From contig CADBEN010000014.1 of NCBI GenBank assembly GCA_902793685.1, positions 1-53,526 on the forward strand: 53,526 bases of DNA, given 5' to 3'. The position numbers and the translations under genes were made by a program. Positions 33,961 through 40,280 of this stretch are shown here, in pieces (the first letter of the stretch is position 1; every line of letters starts with the position of its first letter). The stretch comes from an uncultured Lachnospiraceae bacterium (lineage in GTDB: Bacteria; Bacillota; Clostridia; Lachnospirales; Lachnospiraceae). The notes below the pieces were generated by a model, which searched no databases, was not told where the DNA came from, and worked only from the letters and a program-made list of their open reading frames with translations.

Positions 33961-33990
33961 GACTCCGGCCCCCGGCTGATGCCGGGAACA
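33961..33990 (-). promoter_or_regulatory. rpsF leader hairpin, possible S6:S18 autoregulatory site
   Basis: Leftwards, CCCGGC-ATCA-GCCGGG (33971-33986) is followed by GGCCGGAGTCC just upstream of the ribosome binding site. S6:S18 is known to bind CCG-containing leader structures of rpsF operons in many bacteria. The match here is by position and CCG content only. Confidence 0.35.
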
Positions 33991-34013
33991 AGGAAAATGT
34001 GTCACGGGTATAT

Positions 34014-34042
34014 ATTCTAAACCATGCGTCTTCAAAATGCAA
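34014..34042 (-). promoter_or_regulatory. rpsF operon promoter
   Basis: TTGCAT (rc of 34037-34042) and TAGAAT (rc of 34014-34019) are 17 bp apart, giving a leader of about 70 nt. Confidence 0.65.
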
Positions 34043-34124
34043 GCATCGTTTTCCACAGAAAACGCGGACGATGCCGTCCCGGTTCAGGTCATTCTTCCCC
34101 CTCGCTGAGAAATCCCGGTCCGGG

Positions 34125-34313
34125 TCATTCTTCCTCCGCCCGGGAGAGCCCCCGCAGGTTCTTCTCCGCCAGAGTGCGCCTCATCATGACCTGGTGCCCG
34201 CATCCGGTGCATTTTAAACGGAAGTCCTGCCCGATCCGCAGGACTTCCCAGGTATACGCACCGCAGGGGTGCGGCTTTTTCAGTTTGATGATATCTCCGA
34301 CCCGGATATCCAT
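34125..34313 (-). CDS. DUF951 family small protein (YyzM-like)
   Basis: A 62-residue protein. The pattern MDIRVGDIIKLKKPHPCG, then WEVLRIGQDFRLKCTGCG and VMMRR is the DUF951 hallmark: a beta-barrel-like fold with Cys residues in KPHPCG and CTGCGH. Function is not established in any organism I know. In Bacillus the homologue lies near rpsF/engD. The ATG at 34313 fits the family; an upstream ATG adds 14 non-conserved codons. A 12-base direct repeat (GGAAGAATGACC, minus strand) covers the stop and recurs about 40 bp later. Confidence 0.85.
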   Translation of the reverse strand: MDIRVGDIIKLKKPHPCGAYTWEVLRIGQDFRLKCTGCGHQVMMRRTLAEKNLRGLSRAEEE

Positions 34314-34358
34314 CCCTCTGATTCCTCCGGCGCTTCTGCGCCCTGTTAAATCCACTCA

Positions 34359-34389
34359 CGGTTCAGGAACGCTATGCATTCCTGAACCG
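34359..34389 (-). terminator. Hairpin between purC and the DUF951 gene
   Basis: Perfect 11-bp arms CGGTTCAGGAA (34359-34369) and TTCCTGAACCG (34379-34389). No T run is seen, so termination may be partial. Confidence 0.5.
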
Positions 34390-34406
34390 CGGGCGGGTAC
34401 TTCTCT

Positions 34407-35279
34407 TTATGCCAGGTCCTTCCCGGTGATCATGGTGAAGGCTTCTCTGTACTTCGCGCTGGTCTTTTCAACCACGTCCTCCGGAAGATGGTAATCACTG
34501 TCCGGATTCGCCTTCAGCCAGTTGCGGACAAACTGCTTGTCAAAGGACGGCTGTCCGTGGCCGGCTTCGTAGCCCTCCAGCGGCCAGAACCGGCTGCTGT
34601 CCGGGGTCAGCATCTCGTCCGCAATGACGACGCTGCCGGCCTCGTCAACACCGAACTCGAACTTCGTGTCGGCGATGATGATGCCGCGGCTCAGCGCGTA
34701 GTCCGCGCACTTCCTGTAAAGGGCGATGGTGTAGTCGCGGATCTTTGCCGCATAGTCCGCGCCGTGTCCCGGGAACGCTTTCTCGCAGACCTCGACGCAC
34801 TGTCCAAAGTTGATGTTCTCATCATGAATGCCGATCTCTGCCTTGGTGCTGGGGGTGAAGATGGGCTCCGGCAGCTTCTCGCACTCCTTGAGGCCTGCCG
34901 GCAGGGTGATCCCGCAGACCGTTCCGTTCTCCTTGTAGCTCTCCCAGCCGCTGCCGGTGATATAGCCGCGGACGATGCACTCGATGGGGATCATGCTCAG
35001 CTTCCGGCAGAGGGTGCTCTTGCCTGCGTACTCCGGCGCGCGGAAGAACTCCGGCATGTCCGCCGGGTCGATACTGATCATATGGTTCGGAACGATGTCC
35101 TTCGTGTAGTCGAACCAGAACTTGCTCATCTGGGTCAGGACCTTGCCTTTGTCCGGGATGGTGTTCTTCAGAATATAATCAAAGGCGGAAATGCGGTCCG
35201 TTGCCACCATGATCAGCTGATCGCCGATGTCGTAAAGCTCGCGGACTTTCCCTTCTTTGACCGGTCTGTACTCCTGCAT
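34407..35279 (-). CDS. purC: Phosphoribosylaminoimidazole-succinocarboxamide synthase
   Basis: A 290-residue SAICAR synthase of de novo purine synthesis; it joins CAIR and aspartate using ATP. Signature segments: GKVRELYDIGDQLIMVATDR, ISAFDY, VRGYITGSGWESY, IIADTKFEFGVD and the late DEMLTPDSSRFWP. AAGGAGG precedes the start. It stands alone, without other pur genes, and has its own promoter. I see no purine riboswitch in the leader. Confidence 0.97.
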   Translation of the reverse strand: MQEYRPVKEGKVRELYDIGDQLIMVATDRISAFDYILKNTIPDKGKVLTQMSKFWFDYTKDIVPNHMISIDPADMPEFFRAPEYAGKSTLCRKLSMIPIECIVRGYITGSGWESYKENGTVCGITLPAGLKECEKLPEPIFTPSTKAEIGIHDENINFGQCVEVCEKAFPGHGADYAAKIRDYTIALYRKCADYALSRGIIIADTKFEFGVDEAGSVVIADEMLTPDSSRFWPLEGYEAGHGQPSFDKQFVRNWLKANPDSDYHLPEDVVEKTSAKYREAFTMITGKDLA

Positions 35280-35321
35280 AATACTGCCTCCTTAAATATA
35301 AATAAAAATCAAAGATAGCTT

Positions 35322-35351
35322 ATTATACAGCGTCCCCCGCGTCCAGTTCAA
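35322..35351 (-). promoter_or_regulatory. purC promoter
   Basis: TTGAAC (rc of 35346-35351) and TATAAT (rc of 35322-35327) with an 18-bp spacer, directly after the cspA terminator. Confidence 0.75.
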
Positions 35352-35356
35352 GACTG

Positions 35357-35387
35357 CAAAAAAGGACCGTCCTTTCGGGACGGTCCT
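35357..35387 (-). terminator. cspA terminator
   Basis: AGGACCGTCC (35363-35372) and GGACGGTCCT (35378-35387) form a perfect 10-bp stem; leftwards it ends in six T residues. Confidence 0.93.
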
Positions 35388-35412
35388 CACACTGTGATCT
35401 GGTCTTTATCTA

Positions 35413-35619
35413 TTACTGAACAGCGGTAACGTTGACAGCCTGCGGTCCTCTGTTGCCCTCAGCGACATCGAAGGTAACCTTCTGGCCATCCTCAAGGGTC
35501 TTGTAGCCTTCCGCGTTGATGCCGGAGAAGTGAACGAAGATCTCGCTCTTGTCAGCATCATCCGTAATAAATCCGTATCCCTTAGTTGCGTTAAACCACT
35601 TTACAGTTCCGTTATGCAT
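35413..35619 (-). CDS. Cold-shock protein, CspA family
   Basis: A 68-residue OB-fold RNA chaperone with RNP1 (KGYGFI) and RNP2 (IFVHFS), starting [14 protein letters not shown] and ending [11 protein letters not shown]. The start at 35619 is the family start; GGAGG precedes it. It has a strong promoter and a roughly 130-nt leader with an extended hairpin, as known for cold-inducible csp genes whose leaders change fold with temperature. Confidence 0.95.
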   Translation of the reverse strand: MHNGTVKWFNATKGYGFITDDADKSEIFVHFSGINAEGYKTLEDGQKVTFDVAEGNRGPQAVNVTAVQ

Positions 35620-35678
35620 GTTTCTGTGCCTCCATAAGTATGAAAAAAATAGTTCTGCAACTCTCATAGACGAAAAAA

Positions 35679-35729
35679 CACATATCAGTGTAAAGCATGG
35701 ATGGAACTACATGTCTTACACGATATGTG
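35679..35729 (-). promoter_or_regulatory. cspA leader stem-loop, candidate thermoswitch
   Basis: Three stacked stems: 35679-35686 with 35722-35729 (CACATATC/GATATGTG), 35688-35693 with 35716-35721 (GTGTAA/TTACAC) and 35696-35699 with 35710-35713 (CATG/CATG), with 1- or 2-nt irregularities. The hairpin lies wholly between promoter and ribosome binding site. Confidence 0.65.
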
Positions 35730-35757
35730 AATCCTAGCCCACTCGAATTACAAGGCG

Positions 35758-35786
35758 AGTATAGCAAAGCCCACTTCCAAAGTCAA
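35758..35786 (-). promoter_or_regulatory. cspA promoter
   Basis: TTGACT (rc of 35781-35786) and TATACT (rc of 35758-35763) with a 17-bp spacer, the nearest to consensus in the window. Confidence 0.82.
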
Positions 35787-35877
35787 TCACGATGCGCGAA
35801 AAACCCCAAAATATTCAGCCAAATCAAACACTTTTTGCGCATTTTCCACATACAAAATGGAACATGGTTCCGGAATG

Positions 35878-35886
35878 TGGTATGAT
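35878..35886 (+). promoter_or_regulatory. Extended -10 before the carboxypeptidase gene
   Basis: TGGTATGAT (-10 at 35881-35886) has a weak -35. The predicted transcription start is at about 35893, one base before the ATG. Confidence 0.5.
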
Positions 35887-35893
35887 TAGGCAC

Positions 35894-37039
35894 ATGGAAA
35901 GAAAAGATAACCGGGACAATTTACAGGAACTGACGCCGGCGGAGCACCGGCGCCGGCTCCGGGCAAGAAAACGGGCAGAACAGATCCGGCGGCGGAGAAT
36001 GATCATCGCCGTGCTGGCGGCGATCCTTTTTGGTACAGTTTTTCTGACAGTGCAGCTAAGGCGGAAAATCAGTAGTCACGACACCGGAGAAAGCACCGTG
36101 GCAGGTTCTGAAGACTCCGCAGGTGATGCCGGCACTTCAGAAAGCACTGACGCAGCCGCCGCGGAAACACCGGGCGCAGTCCAGGAGAACACCGGCAGCG
36201 CGGAGACCGCGGACTTCTTCTCCGGCTATACAGTGCATACAGCTCCTTCTGTGGCCGCAGCACTGACCGGTGAAGGCATGAGCGACCATGCGGTCCTTAT
36301 CAACGTGAATACCGGCGAGATCGTCGCAGGGAAGAACTGGGAAGGTCCGATTGTCCCCGCCTCCATGACCAAGATCCTGACGGTTCTGGTAGCGGCGGAG
36401 CATCTGGGGCCGGCAGCCCTGGACGAGCCCTTCACTGTCACCATCGACGACACCGACTACTCCTACCGGAACGACGGCAGCGCCGCCGGCTTCGGCATCG
36501 ATGAGACTGTCACGGTGCGGGACCTTTTCTACGGTACCATCCTTCCCTCCGGGGCGGACGCAGCCAGCGCGCTGGCGCGCCGCACCGCCGGCTCCCGGGA
36601 GGCCTTCGCGGACCTCATGAACCAGAAGCTGGCAGAGCTGGGGCTCGCGGACACCGCCCACTTCACGAACTGTGTCGGCCTCTATGACGCCGGCCACTAC
36701 TGTACCCTCACCGACATGGCGATGATACTGAAGGCCGCTGTAGAGAACGACATCTGCCGGGAGGTCCTGTCCGCCCATACCTGGACCACCACCGCGACAG
36801 AACAGCATCCGGAAGGGATCACCATCTCCAACTGGTTCCTCCGCCGGATCGAGGACAAGGACACCCACGGCGAGGTCCGCTGCGCCAAGACCGGCTTCGT
36901 CAAGGAATCCCGGAACTGTGCCGCCAGCTGGCATATCGCCTCAGACGGCACGGACTGGATCTGCGTCACCGCAGGCGCCCACAGCGCATGGCGCTGCATC
37001 TACGACCACGTGGACATCTACCAGAAATTCACACAGTAA
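35894..37039 (+). CDS. Membrane-anchored D-alanyl-D-alanine carboxypeptidase (S11 family)
   Basis: A 381-residue protein. A strongly basic N-terminus (17-36) and one transmembrane helix (about 36-54) place the C-terminal domain outside. A Ser/Glu/Ala linker (about 60-110) leads to the S11 domain. The SxxK motif is SMTK (157-160) and KTG is at 332-334. The third motif reads SGA (219-221) where SGN or SAN is usual. The enzyme should trim pentapeptide side chains of peptidoglycan. Unlike soluble-type DacF it lacks a cleavable signal peptide and a C-terminal amphipathic anchor. The ribosome binding site is poor. Confidence 0.87.
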   Translation: MERKDNRDNLQELTPAEHRRRLRARKRAEQIRRRRMIIAVLAAILFGTVFLTVQLRRKISSHDTGESTVAGSEDSAGDAGTSESTDAAAAETPGAVQENTGSAETADFFSGYTVHTAPSVAAALTGEGMSDHAVLINVNTGEIVAGKNWEGPIVPASMTKILTVLVAAEHLGPAALDEPFTVTIDDTDYSYRNDGSAAGFGIDETVTVRDLFYGTILPSGADAASALARRTAGSREAFADLMNQKLAELGLADTAHFTNCVGLYDAGHYCTLTDMAMILKAAVENDICREVLSAHTWTTTATEQHPEGITISNWFLRRIEDKDTHGEVRCAKTGFVKESRNCAASWHIASDGTDWICVTAGAHSAWRCIYDHVDIYQKFTQ

Positions 37040-37060
37040 AGGCAAAGGGAGTATTAAACA

Positions 37061-37557
37061 ATGGGTTTTCAGGCCGCATTTCCTTCTGCGCTCACCATGT
37101 ATCAGCAGCTCGTCATCCTCGTCCGCATCGTCCTGGCCACCGCCTGCGGTTCGGTGATCGGCCTTGAGAGGAGCCGCCGTCTGAAGGGCGCAGGCATACG
37201 CACCCACAGCGTCGTCGCAGCGGCAGCGGCATGTATGTGGCGGGCATCTTTACCACAGCCTTTATCTTGGGTCTGCAGATCTTCATGCATAAGCATATGA
37301 TCGGCGCGGACCTCTACAACGATATGAAGATCGAGATCACCATGAAGGACAGCCCGGAGCTCCGGGAAGAGATCAACCGGCAGCTGGCCCTCTGGGACCC
37401 GGTCATCGTCGAGGAGGCGATCTCGCGGACCGGGGCGGGGCTCATCAAATACAGCTTTACGCTGAAATCCCGGGGGAAGCTGACCCACAAGGATGTCCAC
37501 GAATACATGTCAAAGCACCCGGACATCCAGGATTTCAGAATCTACGGCGAATTCTGA
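37061..37557 (+). pseudogene. mgtC/sapB-family gene with internal deletion
   Basis: The first frame (37061-about 37230) encodes the normal start of an MgtC-family membrane protein: VRIVLATACGSVIGLERSRR and the GIRTHSVVAAAA stretch. The second frame (about 37222-37557) encodes the usual end: YVAGIFTTAFILGLQIFMHKH and a soluble ACT-like tail ending RIYGEF. The middle, roughly 80-100 residues with the GFLGAG and GLTTAA regions, is missing and the frame is shifted. The junction lies in a GCAGCGGCAGCGGC run. AAAGGGAG precedes the start. Confidence 0.75.
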
Positions 37558-37612
37558 GACCCCGAAGACCGTCCGGGGACCGGAATGTCATTGCCTGGAG
37601 ACGTTATAATCG

Positions 37613-37640
37613 AAAAAGCAGGGCCTCAGCCCTGCTTTTT
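37613..37640. terminator. Bidirectional terminator
   Basis: AAAAAGCAGGGC-CTCA-GCCCTGCTTTTT, perfect 12-bp arms with T runs in both directions. Confidence 0.9.
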
Positions 37641-37655
37641 CTGTCCTGTTATGCA

Positions 37656-37698
37656 GGAAAGGGGCTGCCGGCGGCAGCCTCTTTCCGTTTTTCTTTTT
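37656..37698 (+). terminator. Second terminator between the mgtC pseudogene and pgm
   Basis: Arms 37656-37669 and 37673-37686 (one G-U pair) around GGC, followed rightwards by GTTTTTCTTTTTT. Confidence 0.85.
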
Positions 37699-37718
37699 TA
37701 TGCTGTAAAACCGTCCTA

Positions 37719-39401
37719 TCATGCAAGGATCGGCTTGCAGGCCTCTGCCAGCTCGTCCTTCTCCTTCTTCGCCTCCGCGAGGTCCTTGCCAAGGGTGGTG
37801 AAGTAGGTCTTGATCTTCGGCTCGGTGCCGGACGGGCGGACAATAACAGATGCGCCGTCCTCCAGGGCGTAGATCAGGACGTTCGCCTTCGGAAGTCCGG
37901 TCTCTTCGGGCTTCGCGAAGTCGGTGGCCTTGACGACCTTTCTGCCGGCGAATTCCGTCGGCGGATTCTTTCTCAGGTTCTCCATGATGCCTGCCATCTT
38001 GTCCATGCCGGACAGGCCCGGGAACTCGGTGGAATCCACCAGGTTCAGGTAACGGCCGTACTGGGCGTAGATCTCCTCAAGACGCTGCTTGATGGAGGAG
38101 CCGATGGAGCGGTAATATGCTGCCATCTCGCAGATCAGCATGGAGCCGATGATGGCATCCTTGTCGCGGACATACGGTCCTGCGAGGTATCCGTAGCTCT
38201 CCTCGAAACCGAAGATGAAGCGGTCGACCTCGCCCGCTGCTTCCAGGTTCGCGATCTGATCGCCGATCCACTTGAAGCCGGTCAGGACGTGACGGAGCTC
38301 GACGCCATAGTGCTCGGCGACCTTGTCCGCCAGCGGCGTGGAGACCAGGGACATGACAGCCACCGGATTCTTCGGCATGGTGCCCTTCTCGATGCGGCCT
38401 GCGCAGATGTAGTCCAGAAGCAGGACGCCCATCTCGTTGCCGGAGACTAGCTCATAGCTGCCGTCCGGGCACTTCATGGCAATGCCGACACGGTCCGCGT
38501 CCGGATCCGTTGCCAGCATCAGGTCAGCGCCGACTTCCTTGGCAAGGGCAAGGCCCTTCTCAAGAGCAGCGAAGATCTCGGGGTTCGGATACGGGCAGGT
38601 GGTAAAGTAGCCGTTCGGATACTCCTGCTCCGGAACGATGGTGACATCGGTGATGCCCATGTCCTTCAGAATTCTGGTGACCGGGACCAGGCCGGTGCCG
38701 TTCAGCGGAGAATAGACCAGCTTCAGGCCGGCGTCCTTCGCGAGACCCGGACGGACCTGGCGGGATTCAATGGCCTCATACAGGGCTTCCTTGCAGTCGT
38801 CGCCGACGAACTTGATGAGACCCTTGTCAACGCCTTCCGCAAAGCTCATGTACTTCGCGCCGGTGAGGACATCGGTCTTCTGGATGGAATCGTAAACGAC
38901 TGCTGCGGCATCGTCCGTCATCTGGCAGCCGTCCGGTCCGTAAGCCTTGTAGCCATTGTACTTCGCCGGGTTGTGGGACGCCGTGATCATGATGCCTGCG
39001 TTGCACTTATAATAACGGGTTGCAAAGGAAAGTGCCGGGACCGGCATCAGCTCGTCGTAGATGCGGACGTTGATGCCGTTTGCAGCGAGGACGCCTGCAG
39101 CGTCACGCGCGAAATTCCAGCCCTTCAGACGGCTGTCATAGCTGATAGCGACGGTCTGGGTCCCGCCCTGGGTCTTGACCCAGTCAGCGACACCCTGGGT
39201 TGCCTGACGGACGACCCAGATGTTCATGCGGTTCGTACCTGCGCCGAGTGTGCCGCGAAGACCCGCCGTACCGAACTTCAGAGCGACGGCGAAGCGTTCC
39301 TTGATCTCGTCGTCATTCCCCTCGATGTCACGAAGCTCCTTGTTCAGGTCAAAATCAATCAGATCTGCCGCAAGCCAGCGCTTATAATCATCCTGATACA
39401 T
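37719..39401 (-). CDS. Phosphoglucomutase/phosphomannomutase family protein
   Basis: A 560-residue alpha-D-phosphohexomutase, the long form found in Firmicutes (PgcA-like). The substrate phosphate loop FGTAGLRGTLG is near residue 43. The active serine is in TASHNPAKYNGYK, the metal loop is DPDADRVG, the sugar-binding loop is GFEESYG and the C-terminal phosphate-binding loop is RPSGTEPKIK. It interconverts glucose 1- and 6-phosphate and so feeds glycogen or wall-polymer synthesis. GGGGGAAAG precedes the start. The promoter is covered by a palindrome. Confidence 0.95.
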   Translation of the reverse strand: MYQDDYKRWLAADLIDFDLNKELRDIEGNDDEIKERFAVALKFGTAGLRGTLGAGTNRMNIWVVRQATQGVADWVKTQGGTQTVAISYDSRLKGWNFARDAAGVLAANGINVRIYDELMPVPALSFATRYYKCNAGIMITASHNPAKYNGYKAYGPDGCQMTDDAAAVVYDSIQKTDVLTGAKYMSFAEGVDKGLIKFVGDDCKEALYEAIESRQVRPGLAKDAGLKLVYSPLNGTGLVPVTRILKDMGITDVTIVPEQEYPNGYFTTCPYPNPEIFAALEKGLALAKEVGADLMLATDPDADRVGIAMKCPDGSYELVSGNEMGVLLLDYICAGRIEKGTMPKNPVAVMSLVSTPLADKVAEHYGVELRHVLTGFKWIGDQIANLEAAGEVDRFIFGFEESYGYLAGPYVRDKDAIIGSMLICEMAAYYRSIGSSIKQRLEEIYAQYGRYLNLVDSTEFPGLSGMDKMAGIMENLRKNPPTEFAGRKVVKATDFAKPEETGLPKANVLIYALEDGASVIVRPSGTEPKIKTYFTTLGKDLAEAKKEKDELAEACKPILA

Positions 39402-39447
39402 GTCTTTCCCCCGTTCTGAAATATTGGTTGTTTTGCTGATAAAACGC

Positions 39448-39483
39448 TACTTTAACTGTACCGATTCTGTTAAAGTATGTCAA
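39448..39483 (-). promoter_or_regulatory. pgm promoter with overlapping palindromic operator candidate
   Basis: TTGACA (rc of 39478-39483) and TACAGT (rc of 39455-39460) are 17 bp apart. A perfect inverted repeat, TACTTTAAC (39448-39456) and GTTAAAGTA (39469-39477), spans the spacer and -10. A bound dimeric repressor here would block polymerase. Confidence 0.7.
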
Positions 39484-39516
39484 GGAAAACGGGCCATTGC
39501 CTGCCCGCTGTTACAG

Positions 39517-39554
39517 GAAAAAAAAACACGGAGCGCAGGGCTGCGTTCCGTGTT
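39517..39554 (-). terminator. Terminator of the small secreted repeat protein
   Basis: AACACGGAGCGCA (39525-39537) pairs with TGCGTTCCGTGTT (39542-39554); leftwards it ends in eight or more T residues. Confidence 0.9.
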
Positions 39555-39566
39555 TTCCAGGTAGTC

Positions 39567-40028
39567 TTATCTGTGCGGGTCGGAGACGCCGCCGGCGCCG
39601 GGGCCGTAGTTTGAAGGACGGTAGCCGGCACCGCTGTAGTTTGGTCCGTAGCCGTTATTGTAGCCTCCGGAGTTCGGCGTCACTGTTCCGCCGTTTGGGA
39701 CAGTACCGGTCCCGTTCTTCCGGTAGCTGTTCCCGGAGTTCGCGCTGGGCACCCAGACCCCGTTCGCGTCGTAAATGTAGCCGTCGTCCGCGATCCCCAC
39801 GCTGTTGGCGCGGGTGCCGTCCGCGGTGATCCAGTACCAGACGCCGTCGTGCATGACCCACTTGCTCTTCGCGTACTGGCCGTCATCCCCGATATAGAAC
39901 AAACGATTGGTCTGCCAGCCGTTGGGGGAAATGTTGGTCCATGCGCCGGCAAATGCCGGAAACGCTGACACTGCGGCGAGGGCCGCAGCCAGCAGACCCG
40001 CTGCGATGATTCTCATAATTCTGTTCAC
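39567..40028 (-). CDS. Small secreted protein with choline-binding-type repeats
   Basis: A 153-residue exported protein with a signal peptide (about 1-27, ending FPAFA). Residues 28-95 hold two or three short Trp/Tyr/Gly repeats of the choline-binding type (GWQTNRLFYIGDDGQYAKSKW, GVWYWITADGTRANS, GYIYDANGVWV). The rest is a Gly/Asn/Pro/Tyr-rich low-complexity tail. The start is GTG at 40028, 7 nt after GGGAGG. It has the same type of repeats as the proteins at 13451 and 14460 but lacks their N-terminal domains. Function unknown. Confidence 0.8.
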   Translation of the reverse strand: MNRIMRIIAAGLLAAALAAVSAFPAFAGAWTNISPNGWQTNRLFYIGDDGQYAKSKWVMHDGVWYWITADGTRANSVGIADDGYIYDANGVWVPSANSGNSYRKNGTGTVPNGGTVTPNSGGYNNGYGPNYSGAGYRPSNYGPGAGGVSDPHR

Positions 40029-40159
40029 TTGTATCGCCTCCCTGCTGTAAATTGGTCAACGAGAAACTGCTCTTATTAAATTGTACTTCTATCATAATTG
40101 TTTCACAACTTACAATTCTTTTATCTTTTTTCTGTGCTGTCATCCCGTATACAGTGCAG

Positions 40160-40254
40160 AAAGAAGTTCAGCCCCTGTGCCATATGACACAGAGGCCGGA
40201 CTTCTTTGTTTTTCAACTTTTTCCGCCCGGCCGGGCCGCCGTTTCCGGCGGTCC
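40160..40254. terminator. Two hairpins downstream of the giant surface protein gene
   Basis: Hairpin one has arms AAAGAAGT (40160-40167) and ACTTCTTT (40200-40207) with inner CTGTG/CACAG. Hairpin two is GGGCCGCCG (40233-40241), TTTC, CGGCGGTCC (40246-40254). Hairpin two is repeated exactly after the second surface-protein gene (50637-50658). Confidence 0.6.
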
Positions 40255-40280
40255 GTACCGTGCGCTTCTGCCAGTTTCAG

